Source of the DNA: Pomacea canaliculata
Lineage: Eukaryota; Mollusca; Gastropoda; Architaenioglossa; Ampullariidae
Assembly (NCBI RefSeq): GCF_003073045.1
Contig: NC_037595.1
Coordinates: 4,204,227-4,268,226, forward strand
Reading direction: 5' to 3'
DNA length: 64,000 nucleotides
The translations under genes and the position numbers were made by a program. Below, piece after piece: positions 52,783-64,000 of this stretch (position 1 is the first letter of the stretch; each line of letters opens with the position of its first letter). A model generated the notes under the pieces. That model did no database searches, was not told the origin of the DNA, and saw nothing but the letters and a program-made list of their open reading frames with translations.

Positions 52783-55700
52783 CGAAATGGAATTCATTTA
52801 AACAATGAAACTTAACCATCTCATGGATGAGTGACCAGACCAGTGGTAGGTTAGCACTACAATTAACTTTCACACTGAAAAGGTTTCACACCCTGAACCT
52901 TTTCACTTTTTAGAACCGTCTACTTCAGAATAAATACATTCTTATAACACTATATTCTGGTGCATATCCACTGCTGTTTTTCAGGAAGAAACTTATTAAG
53001 GTCTTTAATTATTATTTTTTCCTGTTTGGGTACAACTTTGTTTACTCATAACCCAGAAATTAATTGAATCGTGCTAATGACCACAGGCACACATAGCTAT
53101 TAAGTTTGAGTATGTGCTAGTGGCAGGAGTAAAAAAAGTGTATGCATAGTGCACACACATGAATGCGTGAGATGCAGGTGCATGAATTGTGTACAGAAAT
53201 GAATCTTATATGTAAAAGTCTATAGTACATTGAGTGAAGAAAGGGAATGAATTCAGTCTACAAAAGTCTATTAAATCAATGCGTTGTTGCCCCAACAAGA
53301 AGCCACATTATCATTAGTGAACATTTTGTTGCTGTTCTCTGCTGGGACGAAAAATATTTGTTCTTGTTGGCACCATCTTGGACCACTTTTTCCTTGTCAC
53401 GTCATGGCTGCTGTCTAGTGTTAACTCCACCATGTCATACCACATGGAGTATTTATGGTCAAGTCTACTACTGATAAAATGTGTGTATAAGAAGCTCTGA
53501 AGTTTCTGAACCTAGCATATGCTCATTCCAGAACAAAGACTGCTGATACCAGTTCTGTGCATTTCATCTCTTCTACTGTTTTGGGGTTTACGTGGTGTTT
53601 GGTGACTGTTAGTTGCTTTTTGCTGCATTTGCCTGCCAGTTCTCTGAACCTGAGCCCCCTTTTTTCGTCTTCATCGTCTGTCTCAAATGTCTTAACTATG
53701 CCATCTTGACCCCTGAATTTTCCTTTGCTGATTTTGAATCACCACTACCCTGCAGGTTTTCATCACTTTCTGCTGTAGGTATGGTCCATTTTCTTTGGGT
53801 CTTCGCCACCTCACCCACCCACTAGTTTACATTCTGGATCTACACGAGTCAAGAAGTGCAGAGTTGATTTTCTGATCTCTTACCTACAGTCCTGCCTCCT
53901 ACATCTATTTTCTTCACTGCCACTGTGTTGATGCAACCTCCGTGATAGTTATATGTGCGCCATCAATGAACAACTTCATGTTAGTTGTGCTAATATTCCT
54001 ACTGATACTACAGCCACAAATCACAGCTGCAAGTTGTGATGGCATTCACCTTAAAAACACAATAAACTCTTTGTTTTCAGACTATTATTATGTCTGTGTG
54101 TTTTCTTCTCTGTAATACAGGTTGCTCGAGTGCTCAGACTTTTCCAGCAGTCAGCATATATATCCTACAAAATTTTACTCTTACTACATTCTTATTTCTT
54201 ATTATATGATTTACCGCTTATTTTAAATCATCTTTGATAATATTATCTGCATGCCATTCATCACTAAATGATGAACATTTGAAGCAGGTCTTTTAGTAAT
54301 GGCTTTTAATGATTACATGGATCTGTTGATACAGTGAGAAAGGCTGTACTCTTCCAGACCTGCAAATGTGGCATGTACATAAAGTGATGTTTATTTTTCT
54401 TTGCATTATCTGCATTTTGTCTACAATTTTCCAGTGCCTTAACAAATGAAACACATCTCTCACCTTGAGCGAGTAAAGCTATACCTAATTATCACCCAAG
54501 TAACAAAAGGTTAAATTTCAAAAATTGCATGATGTAAAAATAAAAGCATTTTTAAGATTTATGATAAAAACAAACCATCAACTACTGCAAATGATTTTTC
54601 TTCACTTCTTATTTGTTGCATATGCACACCTGCAAGACAGAAAATGGATGAAGAAAATATTTATTAGCTAGTTTTATAATGTATAACTCTGCTAGGATAT
54701 AAAATGTTTTATTCAAACTTCTGGTTGTTGACTAGAAGGGCAAGCTTTTTTTTTTCGCCTTAAGGCAAGAGATGTGTTCTGTCAAGCCATATTAATGTTG
54801 AAGGACCTAATACGATTCAGGCTGAATAAATATTAATGCAAGGTACATGGGGTACAACAAAATGCTGACGAAAAGAAATCATAACCAAATTGAATACCCA
54901 CAATAATTTCTGTCAGCGATGATCAATTTTGGGTGTAAATACATATTAATGCTTTAGGACTGAATAGCTTATGCATACAGCTATTCAAGTATACAAAATA
55001 AAACAAAATTACTGACCTAAACATACAGAAGTGACATGAGAAATGCATATATCCTTGACGATGGTGTAGTTAATGTAGATTAGTAAAGATAACAACATGA
55101 GGTATAAGAACAGAGGTATCAACACAAAGAGATATGACAGCACAGCCTAATTCTGGGACAAGTTTTGACCGTATGGGCTTAGTAAATGATTGGACTACTA
55201 ATATTATCTACACCGTGAAACCAATGACTTTTAGCGTAACAAGTTGGCACATAATTACACTATTTTTGACATGATCTAATTTTTATTTTTTTTAAATTCC
55301 TATTTATAAAAATTCATTATCATTTTATGCACAGAAACTATGCATGAATACAAACTAATCCCTAAGCTTGGGTCTAGTTTTAACAATCATATTTAGACCA
55401 GCGTAAAAGCAAACCTTTCTGAAAAACTGAAGAGCTATGTTAACTGTATAATCTCACCTCCACATGGAGAAATGCTCTCTACAAATTCAATTATTACTTT
55501 TAGGGTGAGATCTGAACAGTATAATGTAACATGTACAAGGTTTTTGCTAAGGATTAAAAGTAAAAATCATGTACACAGAATTAAGTAAAGCACCAGTGGT
55601 TATAAAATGGAAAGGGGAGAGAGACTAAAGGTACAAGAAGGTTCATAGAATAGAAGAAGCCATCCTAATAATGTTTACAAAACCTATATAGCACCATACT

Positions 55701-57355
55701 CAACACAACAACAGTTGTTGCTGTTGTTGCAGTGTGTACATGAAATCCAGCAAGCTTCTTCAACCAAACTTTTTTTAAAGTCAAAAACAAAAAACAAAAC
55801 AATCAACAAAACAACAAAAACTAATAGGGTCTGTGCTATAAACATGTTTGTAGAATTGCTATTTCTTCTACTACTTCTAGAAGAGATTACACATATTGTG
55901 ACAATTAGGAATTTTCAAGTTGAAACTAAATTTCTTTTCTAAATTCTAAGTCTGAGTGCTAAAGTGTAATCTACCTTTTTAAATTGCCGAAGGGCATTTT
56001 ATTGCAAAATGAAAAAAAAAAAGACTTGCAATAACCCCAAAACAATGACACATCAAAGTATATGATCTGCAGCTTGATCAGTGTAAGAGATTAAGTACTG
56101 AGAACTTCAAAGGCTGACTAGTTTTTTTCTGAAAGAACAAAATGGCCATTGCTTTCCAATCAGCTTGAGTCAAAAATCAAAATTGTAGCACAACTTCTGA
56201 AGCTTTTTACAAAGCTGATCAAGCTGACTGGGGTTTCAAATTTCTCAAACTTTGCCAGCTGTGCTTAGGCACTGTTGGCTGTTCATTCAATCTAGCATGG
56301 GAGATGAGGATGAGGGTGGTTTCAACACACTTCTTCAGAACATATCAAAAGTCATAGGCACTTCTTCCTGGTGTCCCATCAGGGTGCTTTTTGCAAACTT
56401 TAAGCATGCCTGACAACATCAATCAACTGCAACTTCTGCAATATCAAGATCTACTAAACAAGTAAAAAGTGGAGAAATGATGTCAGCATAGCCTTGATCT
56501 TGAGCGTCATTAAAAATGACCTACAATTAAAACTCTATTAACAATTAAGTTCCCAAGAACTTGTGCGCCCTATAACACATATGGTGTCTGTAAAACCTTC
56601 TAGCCTGGGATTTTACAATATGAGTACAGCAGGATCCATACCTGCAGCCTGGAAATTAGTTACCACAATGACTGACAAACTATGCTGACCGGCAAAGTCT
56701 TTTATCATTTACATCCATTTTTCTTTTCGCAGATGGAATATTGTTAAACTACTTTTAATTTGTCACTTATTTTCCAGCCATATAAATAGGGAGGTAGCTG
56801 GGAAGTCTTTGTTTTACTATCTCCAACAAAAGTACTTTATGTAACACAAGCCATGATGCACTTGGTAAATGGTCAGTACAAATATATTAGAAGAGTTACA
56901 CATATAATGACAAAACATGATGGAAGCCTGGCACTGAAGTACTTAGCAATCCTCTCTTCATATTTCCATATAACAGGAAGATGAATGCAGATGCCAGTGT
57001 GAGGGGTAGGAAATGTAAAAACTTTGAATTTTTTTTCAGTACACCCACTGTGAAGACAACATGCATTTCTTGTGGCATTCATACAACTACAGCTACTGTA
57101 ATCCATTTTAATTTTTTAAAACTTAAGACGATGAAAAATGTGAAAGGCACAGTAAAGTAACAAAAATCTTCCCCAGATATCTTTACTCATCTTGCTTCTA
57201 TGCTATTATTCGATTATATTTAAAATATCATTTTGTTCTCAAATTTAAAGTTTTTGCACTCTAAATTTATAATGTACTTCTGGTTTCATTATAAACAAGT
57301 AAAAATCATAAAACGAAACTAGGGACCCTGGAAGCCCAGAGGTTGAGGGTGAGGA
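52783..57355. other. 3' flank of profilin-4, no gene recognised
   Basis: AT-rich DNA between convergent profilin-4 (+) and CLIC (-) genes. It probably includes both 3' UTRs. Short ORFs here lack motifs and splice structure. Confidence 0.45.
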
Positions 57356-57525
57356 CTGATGTTTTATGCTGAGCCAGCAACTAAGGCTATATTGTAGCCA
57401 GCCCTGTAAACAGATGACATATGCTGAGAAATGAACAACATGCCCAAGACGAGAGCTGAACCCAGGACAGCCAAACCACACTGTATTGGTGACAGGTGCT
57501 AACCACTGCGCCATCAGAGCTCCCA
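57356..57525 (-). mobile_element. tRNA-derived SINE, second copy
   Basis: The minus strand has ATGGCGCAGTGGTTAGCACC (good A box), GGGTTCAGCTCTCGTC (B-box-like) and the tail TTGCTGGCTCAGCATAAAAC. It is the most complete copy in the window. Confidence 0.8.
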
Positions 57526-58169
57526 CAAGAGGAACTGGGTAGGAAGGGAAAAACAAGAACAAGTTTTTTTCCTACACTATGTAACATGCAACAAATATCT
57601 TGACATGGCCACTTAATTCTGACCAAATTTATATATTAAGACAATGGTTAACAGCTAACTTCTCAGTATAACTGAATTTTCCTATTAGAAAACCTGAAAA
57701 GTTTAATTCAAATTAGGTTGTCCAACACTCCACTGGTCCCCAAACTGTATTTAATATATTAAACAAATAAGTCTGCTAACAGGTGCACATGAGACAGTGA
57801 AAGGGGAAAGAATATTTTAATCTGCACAAAATAACAAAATAAAATATCTAGATATGCTTCTTCAGTTATTCACATCACAGAGTTTCAATTAAAATTATTC
57901 TGAGCACGAAAATCTATCGGCAACTTTGGTCTGCAGATATAACTGCAATAGGGCTACAACTATCTCTCCGTAAGCAAGTTCTCATTCACAGTCATACCTT
58001 GTCAACATCAATGGGTGTTTTCAAAGTTCTCATCTGGTTAAAAAGTTTTTTTTAAGCATACAGCATTAAACAAATCTTGAGACGATAGATAAATGATTTT
58101 TTTTTCTCTTTAAAAAAAAAATAAAAACATCCAAATGAAATAAAAGTCCATTACAAAACCAGTACAAAT

Positions 58170-61100
58170 CTAGGCATGCTGGGCCTGTTCAATCTGGGGT
58201 GGCATTAGGTTATCCAAACTGTCGCCATCCTCATCAGACCCATTAAGAGCAGCAGCAACCTGTGGAGGGATATCATTGTGTATGTGAAGCGCTGCAGTGT
58301 TGGACGCGAACTCCATTTTCCCTTTCTTGGTGGGTTTGCAGCTTTCTTCTCATAGTGGAAAATTATGTCCTGGTCAGGGGCATGGTGGACTTGAAAGCTT
58401 CTGTTTGTAGGCATCAGCAGGTACTTCCACAAGCTGTATACTCCTTAGGGATCTCAAAGCCTCGATAAGCCTGTACAAGAAAAAAAGCAACCTGTAGTGA
58501 GCTATTCTATTAGTGTGTGCTAATTTTTTAAGAGGAAACTATTGTCCATAGAAAATCTGAAGAACATAAATTTTAAATCAAAGATCCTTAATTTTTTTTT
58601 TGTGTATTACACTCTTTTTAGTTTGTCGAAGACTTCATATTTTGTGAACATATCATATCAAATTTAGCAGTTTCACTTCCCTAAGTAGTAAATACTGGTT
58701 GAAAACTACTACCAATTCTAATAGAAAAACCAAAAAACTATTTTTCTTCTTCTGATTCATTCAGATACCAACCCTTTTAGTCCTGTCAAAATAATCATTT
58801 ACTCAGAATAGCACAAAAATATGACACCATATCAGCTAGCTTTAACACATTGATATACTGTAAAACACAGCAAAACAAAAAAGTGGTCTTTCTTATAGGC
58901 ACATTGGAGGTGGTAAAATCAGTCTTAAGCCTTCGCATACTGACCTCACCAGCAACCCGTATGTGCTGCAAACGAGGCAGCAAAAAGCAGTCTGCAAAGG
59001 ACAGGACATTGTCAACCAAAAACTTGGTATCTTCACTCTCCAAAAATTCGTTAATCTTCTTCAGCTCTGCCTTTAATCTTCTATCATCATGTCTGTCTGC
59101 CTTCTGTGAAAGGAAGGCATTGAAAGTCTGGAAAAAAAGAGTGATATTGTTACATTAATGCATTCAGAATTCACAGTCCAGTGAAATGAATAATACCAAC
59201 AGCAAATACTGAATTCATCATTTACATCCCACAATTATTGCACAAAATTATGACCTTTTTCCTCGACATCACTTTCTAAATCATTTTCACATTGTAGCCT
59301 CTGTATCCAATAGCCCAACTTATTTCTTCTGACATCACCAAGGACATCCAAGAGTATTTGGGATACTTACTATTCAATGCTTTTGCCAAGACACTTCTAA
59401 TCTACTCCTGGTTAGCGCTGCTGGAGGTGTATTAGTGCTTGTCTACTTTTTAAAAAAAATTTTAACAGGGTTTCTTTTCTCTACCATCTAGTGCAGGGGT
59501 GCCCAACCTACGGCCAGTGAAGGTGTCTCATGCAGGCCGCTCATTTTAACCAGACACAGCATAATTTCCTTTTTGACATCATGATTCCGGCAAAACCGCC
59601 ATGTTCTGGCCTGCAAGATTTTATATCATGTCCAGTGCAGCCCTCAGGCGAAAAAAGTTGGGCACCACCAATCTAGTGTATCTGACCATCAAATCTTTTG
59701 CTAACACTTACAAGTCCCTGCAGCACTTAAAATTGTTGTCATCATTAAACACTGTGAATTTCACAACTAATCATAGTAAATAATGCTCCAAGAACTCAGT
59801 ATATATCTATAATGGTGATATACTGACAGTCACAATAGCAATAACAGTGCGTAAGTAAAGGTGAATGTGTTCCCACCAAAAAATTAAAATCTATGTTAAA
59901 TGTTTAAAAACTTGCTTCAGCAATTTCTTCCTGGACTTCCCAATCTGCTCTATGTCAAAGCAATATACGATAGTGATACAGCAACTACTTCACAGAATAT
60001 GTGGAAGTAAGAAATCTTTCCAAGCATTATTCAGATAAATACTGCAAAAAAAACAACAAAAAAACCCCGCGGGCTATATTTCTAGTGGACAGAATATCCA
60101 AAAAGACTGCAGGAATTCCTGGTCCTATATTTAGAGCTAAAATGAAATTTTTAAAACTAACAGATTTTCAAAAGTAATCAGGAACATTTCTGAGTCAACA
60201 TACAAAGTCTGGTCTACAGCTGGCTGCCAGTGGCATGTTTTAATTACGAATAATAGTCGTTATTGCTCTATATCTTTTTTTTAGTATATTTTAACTTTAT
60301 AACTCATATTGCCATTACTATAATTTTAAACTACTCCTTGAAAGTAAAATGACAATACATTTGTCAAAGTTATATGCCATATATAGTGAATGTGTTAACA
60401 AGATGTTTTAGTTGGTTTCTTCTGACAGTGACCCTGAGCATTAAGCAAAGTGATAAAGCAGACACCCAGAGTTCTTCATGCACTTAACCTGTATGCTATT
60501 TTAACACATTCAAAGGAAATTTTCCAATATGCAGCAGTTCCTGTCTTAATGACCCACAGGCTGAAGGCAATAAGCTTTAAATATTTTGTTCTCAAGAAAA
60601 AATCTTACAGAAAGCTTTAAACTCCTTAAATGGCATAAAGCAGAAAGCTTTCCGTTGTACTTCCTGTACAAATGTTGGAGCATAAGGTTGTGCATATCAC
60701 TGAAATAGCAACTCTTTGGAACACTGACATCAACAGTAAAATTCCTTTTACTCTTGAGATATTTAAAAAAACATCTGTATCCTCCCCTCATTCTCACAAT
60801 CCTTTCCTTCATTACACATGTTTTCTGTGGTCTTACCGGGTACACATCTTGTACTGCTTCCATGGCCGCTAAATTTGGAGCATTTTTGCGCTTCAACTCC
60901 GGACAGCTTCTGTTGATGCTCTCAAAGAATGTCTCCAATGTCTCAAAACTCGTCATATTCATGTTTGAAATGTCTGCCCATTTTTTTCGGCCTGACAGCA
61001 CCATGATAACAGGAAACTTCTTGCTCCAGCCTGGTCAACGCCAAGTTCTTGGGAGGACAGTCTGCCTGCACTGTGTACACTTTGAAATCAATGTCATCCT

Positions 61101-63657
61101 GGTTTCCCCAAGCAGAACAGTGATCATAAACCACTGCTGGCAGATTGGGCATGAGCCTTTAGTTTCTTTATCAATTGCTGATGCCTGCCACAATCAAACA
61201 GAAGTAATATTAGCATTTTACTTTCAATAAAATGTTTAAAACCCAGCTCTTTCGCCCCTAAAGCAAATAAAGCGATTTTTTTTTAAAAAAATGCTTGCAA
61301 ATTTGTGTGTGTAATTTATAAATCTGCAAAAGTACTTACATTAGATAAATACCACAGCAATAATGGCTGTTTTACAAAAGGAGTTATCTGATCAATTTTT
61401 TTTGCTTAGTTTGTTTACACTGTCATTAAAAATTGGTGTCCAGACACTTAATTCCCAGACACTTCATCCCCAACGCTTCATCCTTAAAATGAAATTTTAA
61501 CTATAAAAATTATGAAGCCAGCGAAAAATTTAATTGAAATTCAAATAATTATTTCATATAAACATCACAATAAGTTTTACAATTAAAATACTTTAGCTAA
61601 TGTTGTAGAGGTCAATGACGTGAAGTTATAGCATGATTTGAATATTATTAATGTATTTCAATATTTATTTTAATTGTAAAACTTATTGTGATGTTTATAT
61701 GAAGATAATTATTGAATTTCAGTTAAATTTTTGCCGGCTTCATAAGTTTTTATAGTTAAAATTTCATTTTAAGGATGAAGCGTTGGGGATGAGTGTCTGG
61801 GGAATGAGTGTCTGGGGATTAAGTGACTGGGAACTTAAAAATTATGTAAACAAATAAGTGCATTAATCACTCTCTAAGCAGGAAAATCATATTTAAACAG
61901 TATTATACGGTAATTTTTCAGTCATATGCCCCACATTCGTAGTCAAATTGTCCATCTATGTCCATTTCATTCCATGTAATACATGTCGTCCATACACCAT
62001 AAAGTCAAATCGCGTCCCAGGGCACACAGATGGAACATAACCAATGACACAAGTAGCTATTGACGTCAATATACAAAAGAACGCACGGTGTTCAAACAAA
62101 ACAGTATGGATGCAAGCTCAGATGCCTATTTTAAACAAGAGATGCATTTATGTTTAGCACTATTTTACTCACAAAAAAAATTGACACCTGGAATTATACT
62201 GCAGAGAATGATCTTAACAACAGCCAATAAACATGATTTTTCACTTAAACAATCTTTTAAATTAAAGATTTTTGTCATCATTTTATTGAGAATTGTATTT
62301 TGACATTCTTTGCCTATTACTATATGCAGAGGTGCCGCTGTTCTGAAGCAATGAACATGCAACTAAGAATAACTTGCTGTCAAATAAATTCAGCACTAAT
62401 TGGCCAGAGTATATCAGATATTAATTCATCTTTTGAGACTTTTCGGTGTTAAGATGAAAAAGACATAGCTGGGATGATTTTACTCGGACTGTGGGGTGGA
62501 TATGGTGTTGGGCAAAATGACTAGCCCCTCCTACCGTGCAATGCGTGAGTACTTGAAAGTTGTCATTTGTTCCAGTCACTATGTCAGTACAAAGTGTTAG
62601 TAAGATTTTGCAACAACACCACTTAGAAAGATGAAACAGATGCTTGTTCACACATCTGTCTAGATAACATCATTTGTTAATGTTTCTTATTGAAATAAGT
62701 ATTCCAGCCTGGACCCAAATTCTCTAATAACATCCAAGATGTCCCAACCAGCACCTGTCAGTTTTAAATGTTTTTTGGGAAAAACGAAATTAACTACTTC
62801 CACTCTCGAGCTTGCCTATAACCTTTAAGGTCAGGTAGAAACTGCTGAGACAATTTGTAAAATCCTGTGCTTCTCCACGCTTTGCGTTAAAATGACACTG
62901 GGATTGACTAGCATACATAGCAATGATCTTTTCAATAGCAGCAGGTCAGCAATCTGAACTGGATGATAATATTCGGATTAATTATCAGACTTATTTTTAA
63001 ACCACTCTTATTCTTCACTGTCACTGTACACATGGCTAACGACCTGGCGTGTCAGATTTGCTTCCCATGTCCTTTACACTGCTCTTATCAAATCTACGTC
63101 CTAATGACCTTATCTAGTCGTGGACATGACTGCGTCTACACCAAAAATCACCTATTGAGAGTAAAAGGTTGGTGCGAACTTTCATGTGGTTTTGTCGACG
63201 TTTCCGCCACCAATTAGGTCGCACAAGATGCAGTTACAGGATATCAAGACGGCGATCGGATGAGTTGTTTTCGGATCTACAGTGGGTCGGACTACTGTAA
63301 CGGTCATAATGCATCCACTAAATGTGTCACATATTAGAGGCGGAAAAAACTGACTGTTCTAGATAAAACATCTCCAATACTCCAACATCTTATTCTTATG
63401 AAAAGCAGGCCCCACACCTGCTGTGTTTTTTTTTTTTTTAAACGCCCGGATAAACGAATGTTATGCGCAGGCTGGCAGCAAAGCACTCCCATCTTCAGAA
63501 GAAAGCCATTCAAATCAGAAAACCTACAGAGAAGAGAAAAGGAGGAATAATCAGAATGTACTACCTTGATGTACAGTTCAAATCTTTGCATATTGTCGCA
63601 TCGGCAGCTCCGTCTGCAGACACTTTTGACAGCACTCGCCGAGTCTCCGTCGGCCAC
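58170..63657 (-). CDS. CLIC: CLIC / EXC-4 chloride intracellular channel protein
   Basis: Four minus-strand exons: 63657-63565 (ATG to ELYIK), 61184-60837, 59127-58950 and 58470-58170. The protein starts MADGDSASAVKSVCRRSC. It continues with ASAIDKETKGSCPICQQWFM, whose CPIC pair is the glutaredoxin-like site of the GST fold, then SFETLETFFESI, ADCFLLPRLQHIRVAG (the CLIC signature of helix 6), DQDIIFHYEKK and an acidic end GSDEDGDSLDNLMPP. This follows invertebrate CLIC/EXC-4 proteins, which are soluble GST-like oxidoreductases that can associate with membranes and support tubule formation. Exon 3 is clean. Exon 2 has two compensating one-base shifts, and exon 4 has several near its start. As the gene is otherwise complete, these are more likely sequence errors. 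Confidence 0.88.
59494..59670. mobile_element. hAT MITE in CLIC intron 2
   Basis: Perfect 8-bp duplication ATCTAGTG on both sides (59486-59493 and 59671-59678). Ends are CAGGGGTGCCCAACCTACGG and, inverted, TGGTGGTGCCCAACTTTTTT. It belongs to the same terminal-repeat family as the 458-bp elements at 22.8 and 26.2 kb. Confidence 0.9.
61410..61855. mobile_element. Foldback MITE in CLIC intron 1
   Basis: Nearly the whole element is an inverted repeat with arms of about 190 bases around a spacer of about 60 bases. Shared blocks include TCCCCAACGCTTCATCC, AAATGAAATTTTAACTATAA and CATCACAATAAGTTTTAC. The ends carry repeated CCCAGACACTT boxes. The RNA would fold into a long hairpin within the pre-mRNA. 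Confidence 0.85.
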
Positions 63658-63689
63658 TTAAGAATCCACACAGAGATGACGCACAGACT

Positions 63690-63760
63690 CGCCCAAAGCT
63701 AGCTCTTACTGCGCATGCGTGCGAGAACGCGCTATCACGTGGTTTATGGTGGTTGCCATT
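63690..63760 (-). promoter_or_regulatory. Probable CLIC promoter
   Basis: Upstream of the CLIC start codon lie GCGCATGCGT (63711-63720), a close match to the NRF1 palindrome, and CACGTG (63736-63741), an E-box. There is no TATA box. The combination is typical of TATA-less housekeeping promoters. Position, about 55-85 bases upstream of the ATG, supports the role. Confidence 0.55.
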
Positions 63761-64000
63761 GTCTGCGAAACAGTAACTCAACGTGGAAAAATAATTGACA
63801 AAGCACTTTTGAAAACTAAATGTTGATAAAGAAACAACAAATATTTATAATTACATTGCGTCAATGAACTGTATTATTTAACAGCTTTATTCATGCATGG
63901 ATTCTTTTTTGCAACTGACAAATACGAGCGCACTTGATGCTCCTCAGACTGTTTAAAAAAAAAAAAAAAAGTGGGATTTGCATGTAGAATGAAAAGAAAA

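Noticed and set aside
57356..57525. Functional tRNA gene
   Set aside because: The A box is good but the B box is degenerate and no cloverleaf closes; the second copy and shared tail mark it as a SINE.
60754..61230. A 158-codon + strand ORF
   Set aside because: It overlaps CLIC exon 2 antisense; the minus-strand CLIC frame has splice sites and family motifs.
1..64000. CRISPR arrays, operons or bacterial features
   Set aside because: Introns, SINEs, LINEs and animal gene families show a eukaryotic nuclear sequence; the direct repeats are microsatellites or tandem duplications.

Overview
This is a repeat-rich window of animal nuclear DNA with short exons, GT-AG introns and many transposon relics. 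Recognisable genes (profilin-4, a CLIC/EXC-4 protein, sialate O-acetylesterase and a PH-domain protein) together with tRNA-type SINEs, hAT MITEs and L1/Tx1-like LINE debris suggest a mollusc, perhaps a gastropod. That is inference; no marker in the window fixes the species.

Layout. (1) 439-1645 (+): the last four exons of a PH-domain protein, probably a RhoGEF, then 3' UTR or intergenic DNA with a MITE and a Tnp2-like transposase fragment. (2) About 6.8-34.1 kb: the main feature, a dense array of small, divergent homeobox genes, gene pieces and pseudogenes on the + strand. Three exon classes recur. E1 encodes a short N-terminus starting MQFIW. E2 encodes a conserved helical domain around NEAFF..LMASLT..LP.E. 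E3 plus E4 encode a homeodomain split by a conserved intron of about 99 nt between residues 46 and 47, so that E4 begins at W48 and carries WFxNRR. I find ten E3 and twelve E4 copies. At least four E3/E4 pairs (10.4, 22.4, 24.5 and 25.8 kb) read through a complete 60-residue homeodomain without a stop. The longest simple ORFs here often lie in the wrong frame and hide the homeodomains. A 3.3-kb tandem duplication (22.07-28.65 kb) and several smaller duplications built the array. (3) 35.2-38.7 kb: a tandem array with a unit of about 0.93 kb. (4) 40.43-40.83 kb: a 135-bp triplicate carrying CRE and CCAAT motifs. (5) 43.65-46.77 kb (+): exons of sialate O-acetylesterase, one of them split by a 1.8-kb terminal-inverted-repeat element that contains LINE sequence. 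(6) 49,996-52,782 (+): a complete profilin-4 gene of five exons. (7) 58,170-63,657 (-): a complete CLIC/EXC-4 gene of four exons with NRF1-like and E-box motifs upstream.

The housekeeping genes look independent of one another. In the homeobox array, E1 and E2 exons both end one base into a codon with G, and most E3 exons begin with two bases. Either N-terminus could therefore splice to E3, which suggests alternative first exons. Intron 3 is better conserved between paralogs than the homeodomain it interrupts, and residue 50, the main specificity residue, differs in nearly every paralog. Many single-base indels, also visible in the CLIC and SIAE exons and in the 0.93-kb array, mean that some apparent frameshifts may be sequencing errors rather than true pseudogenization.
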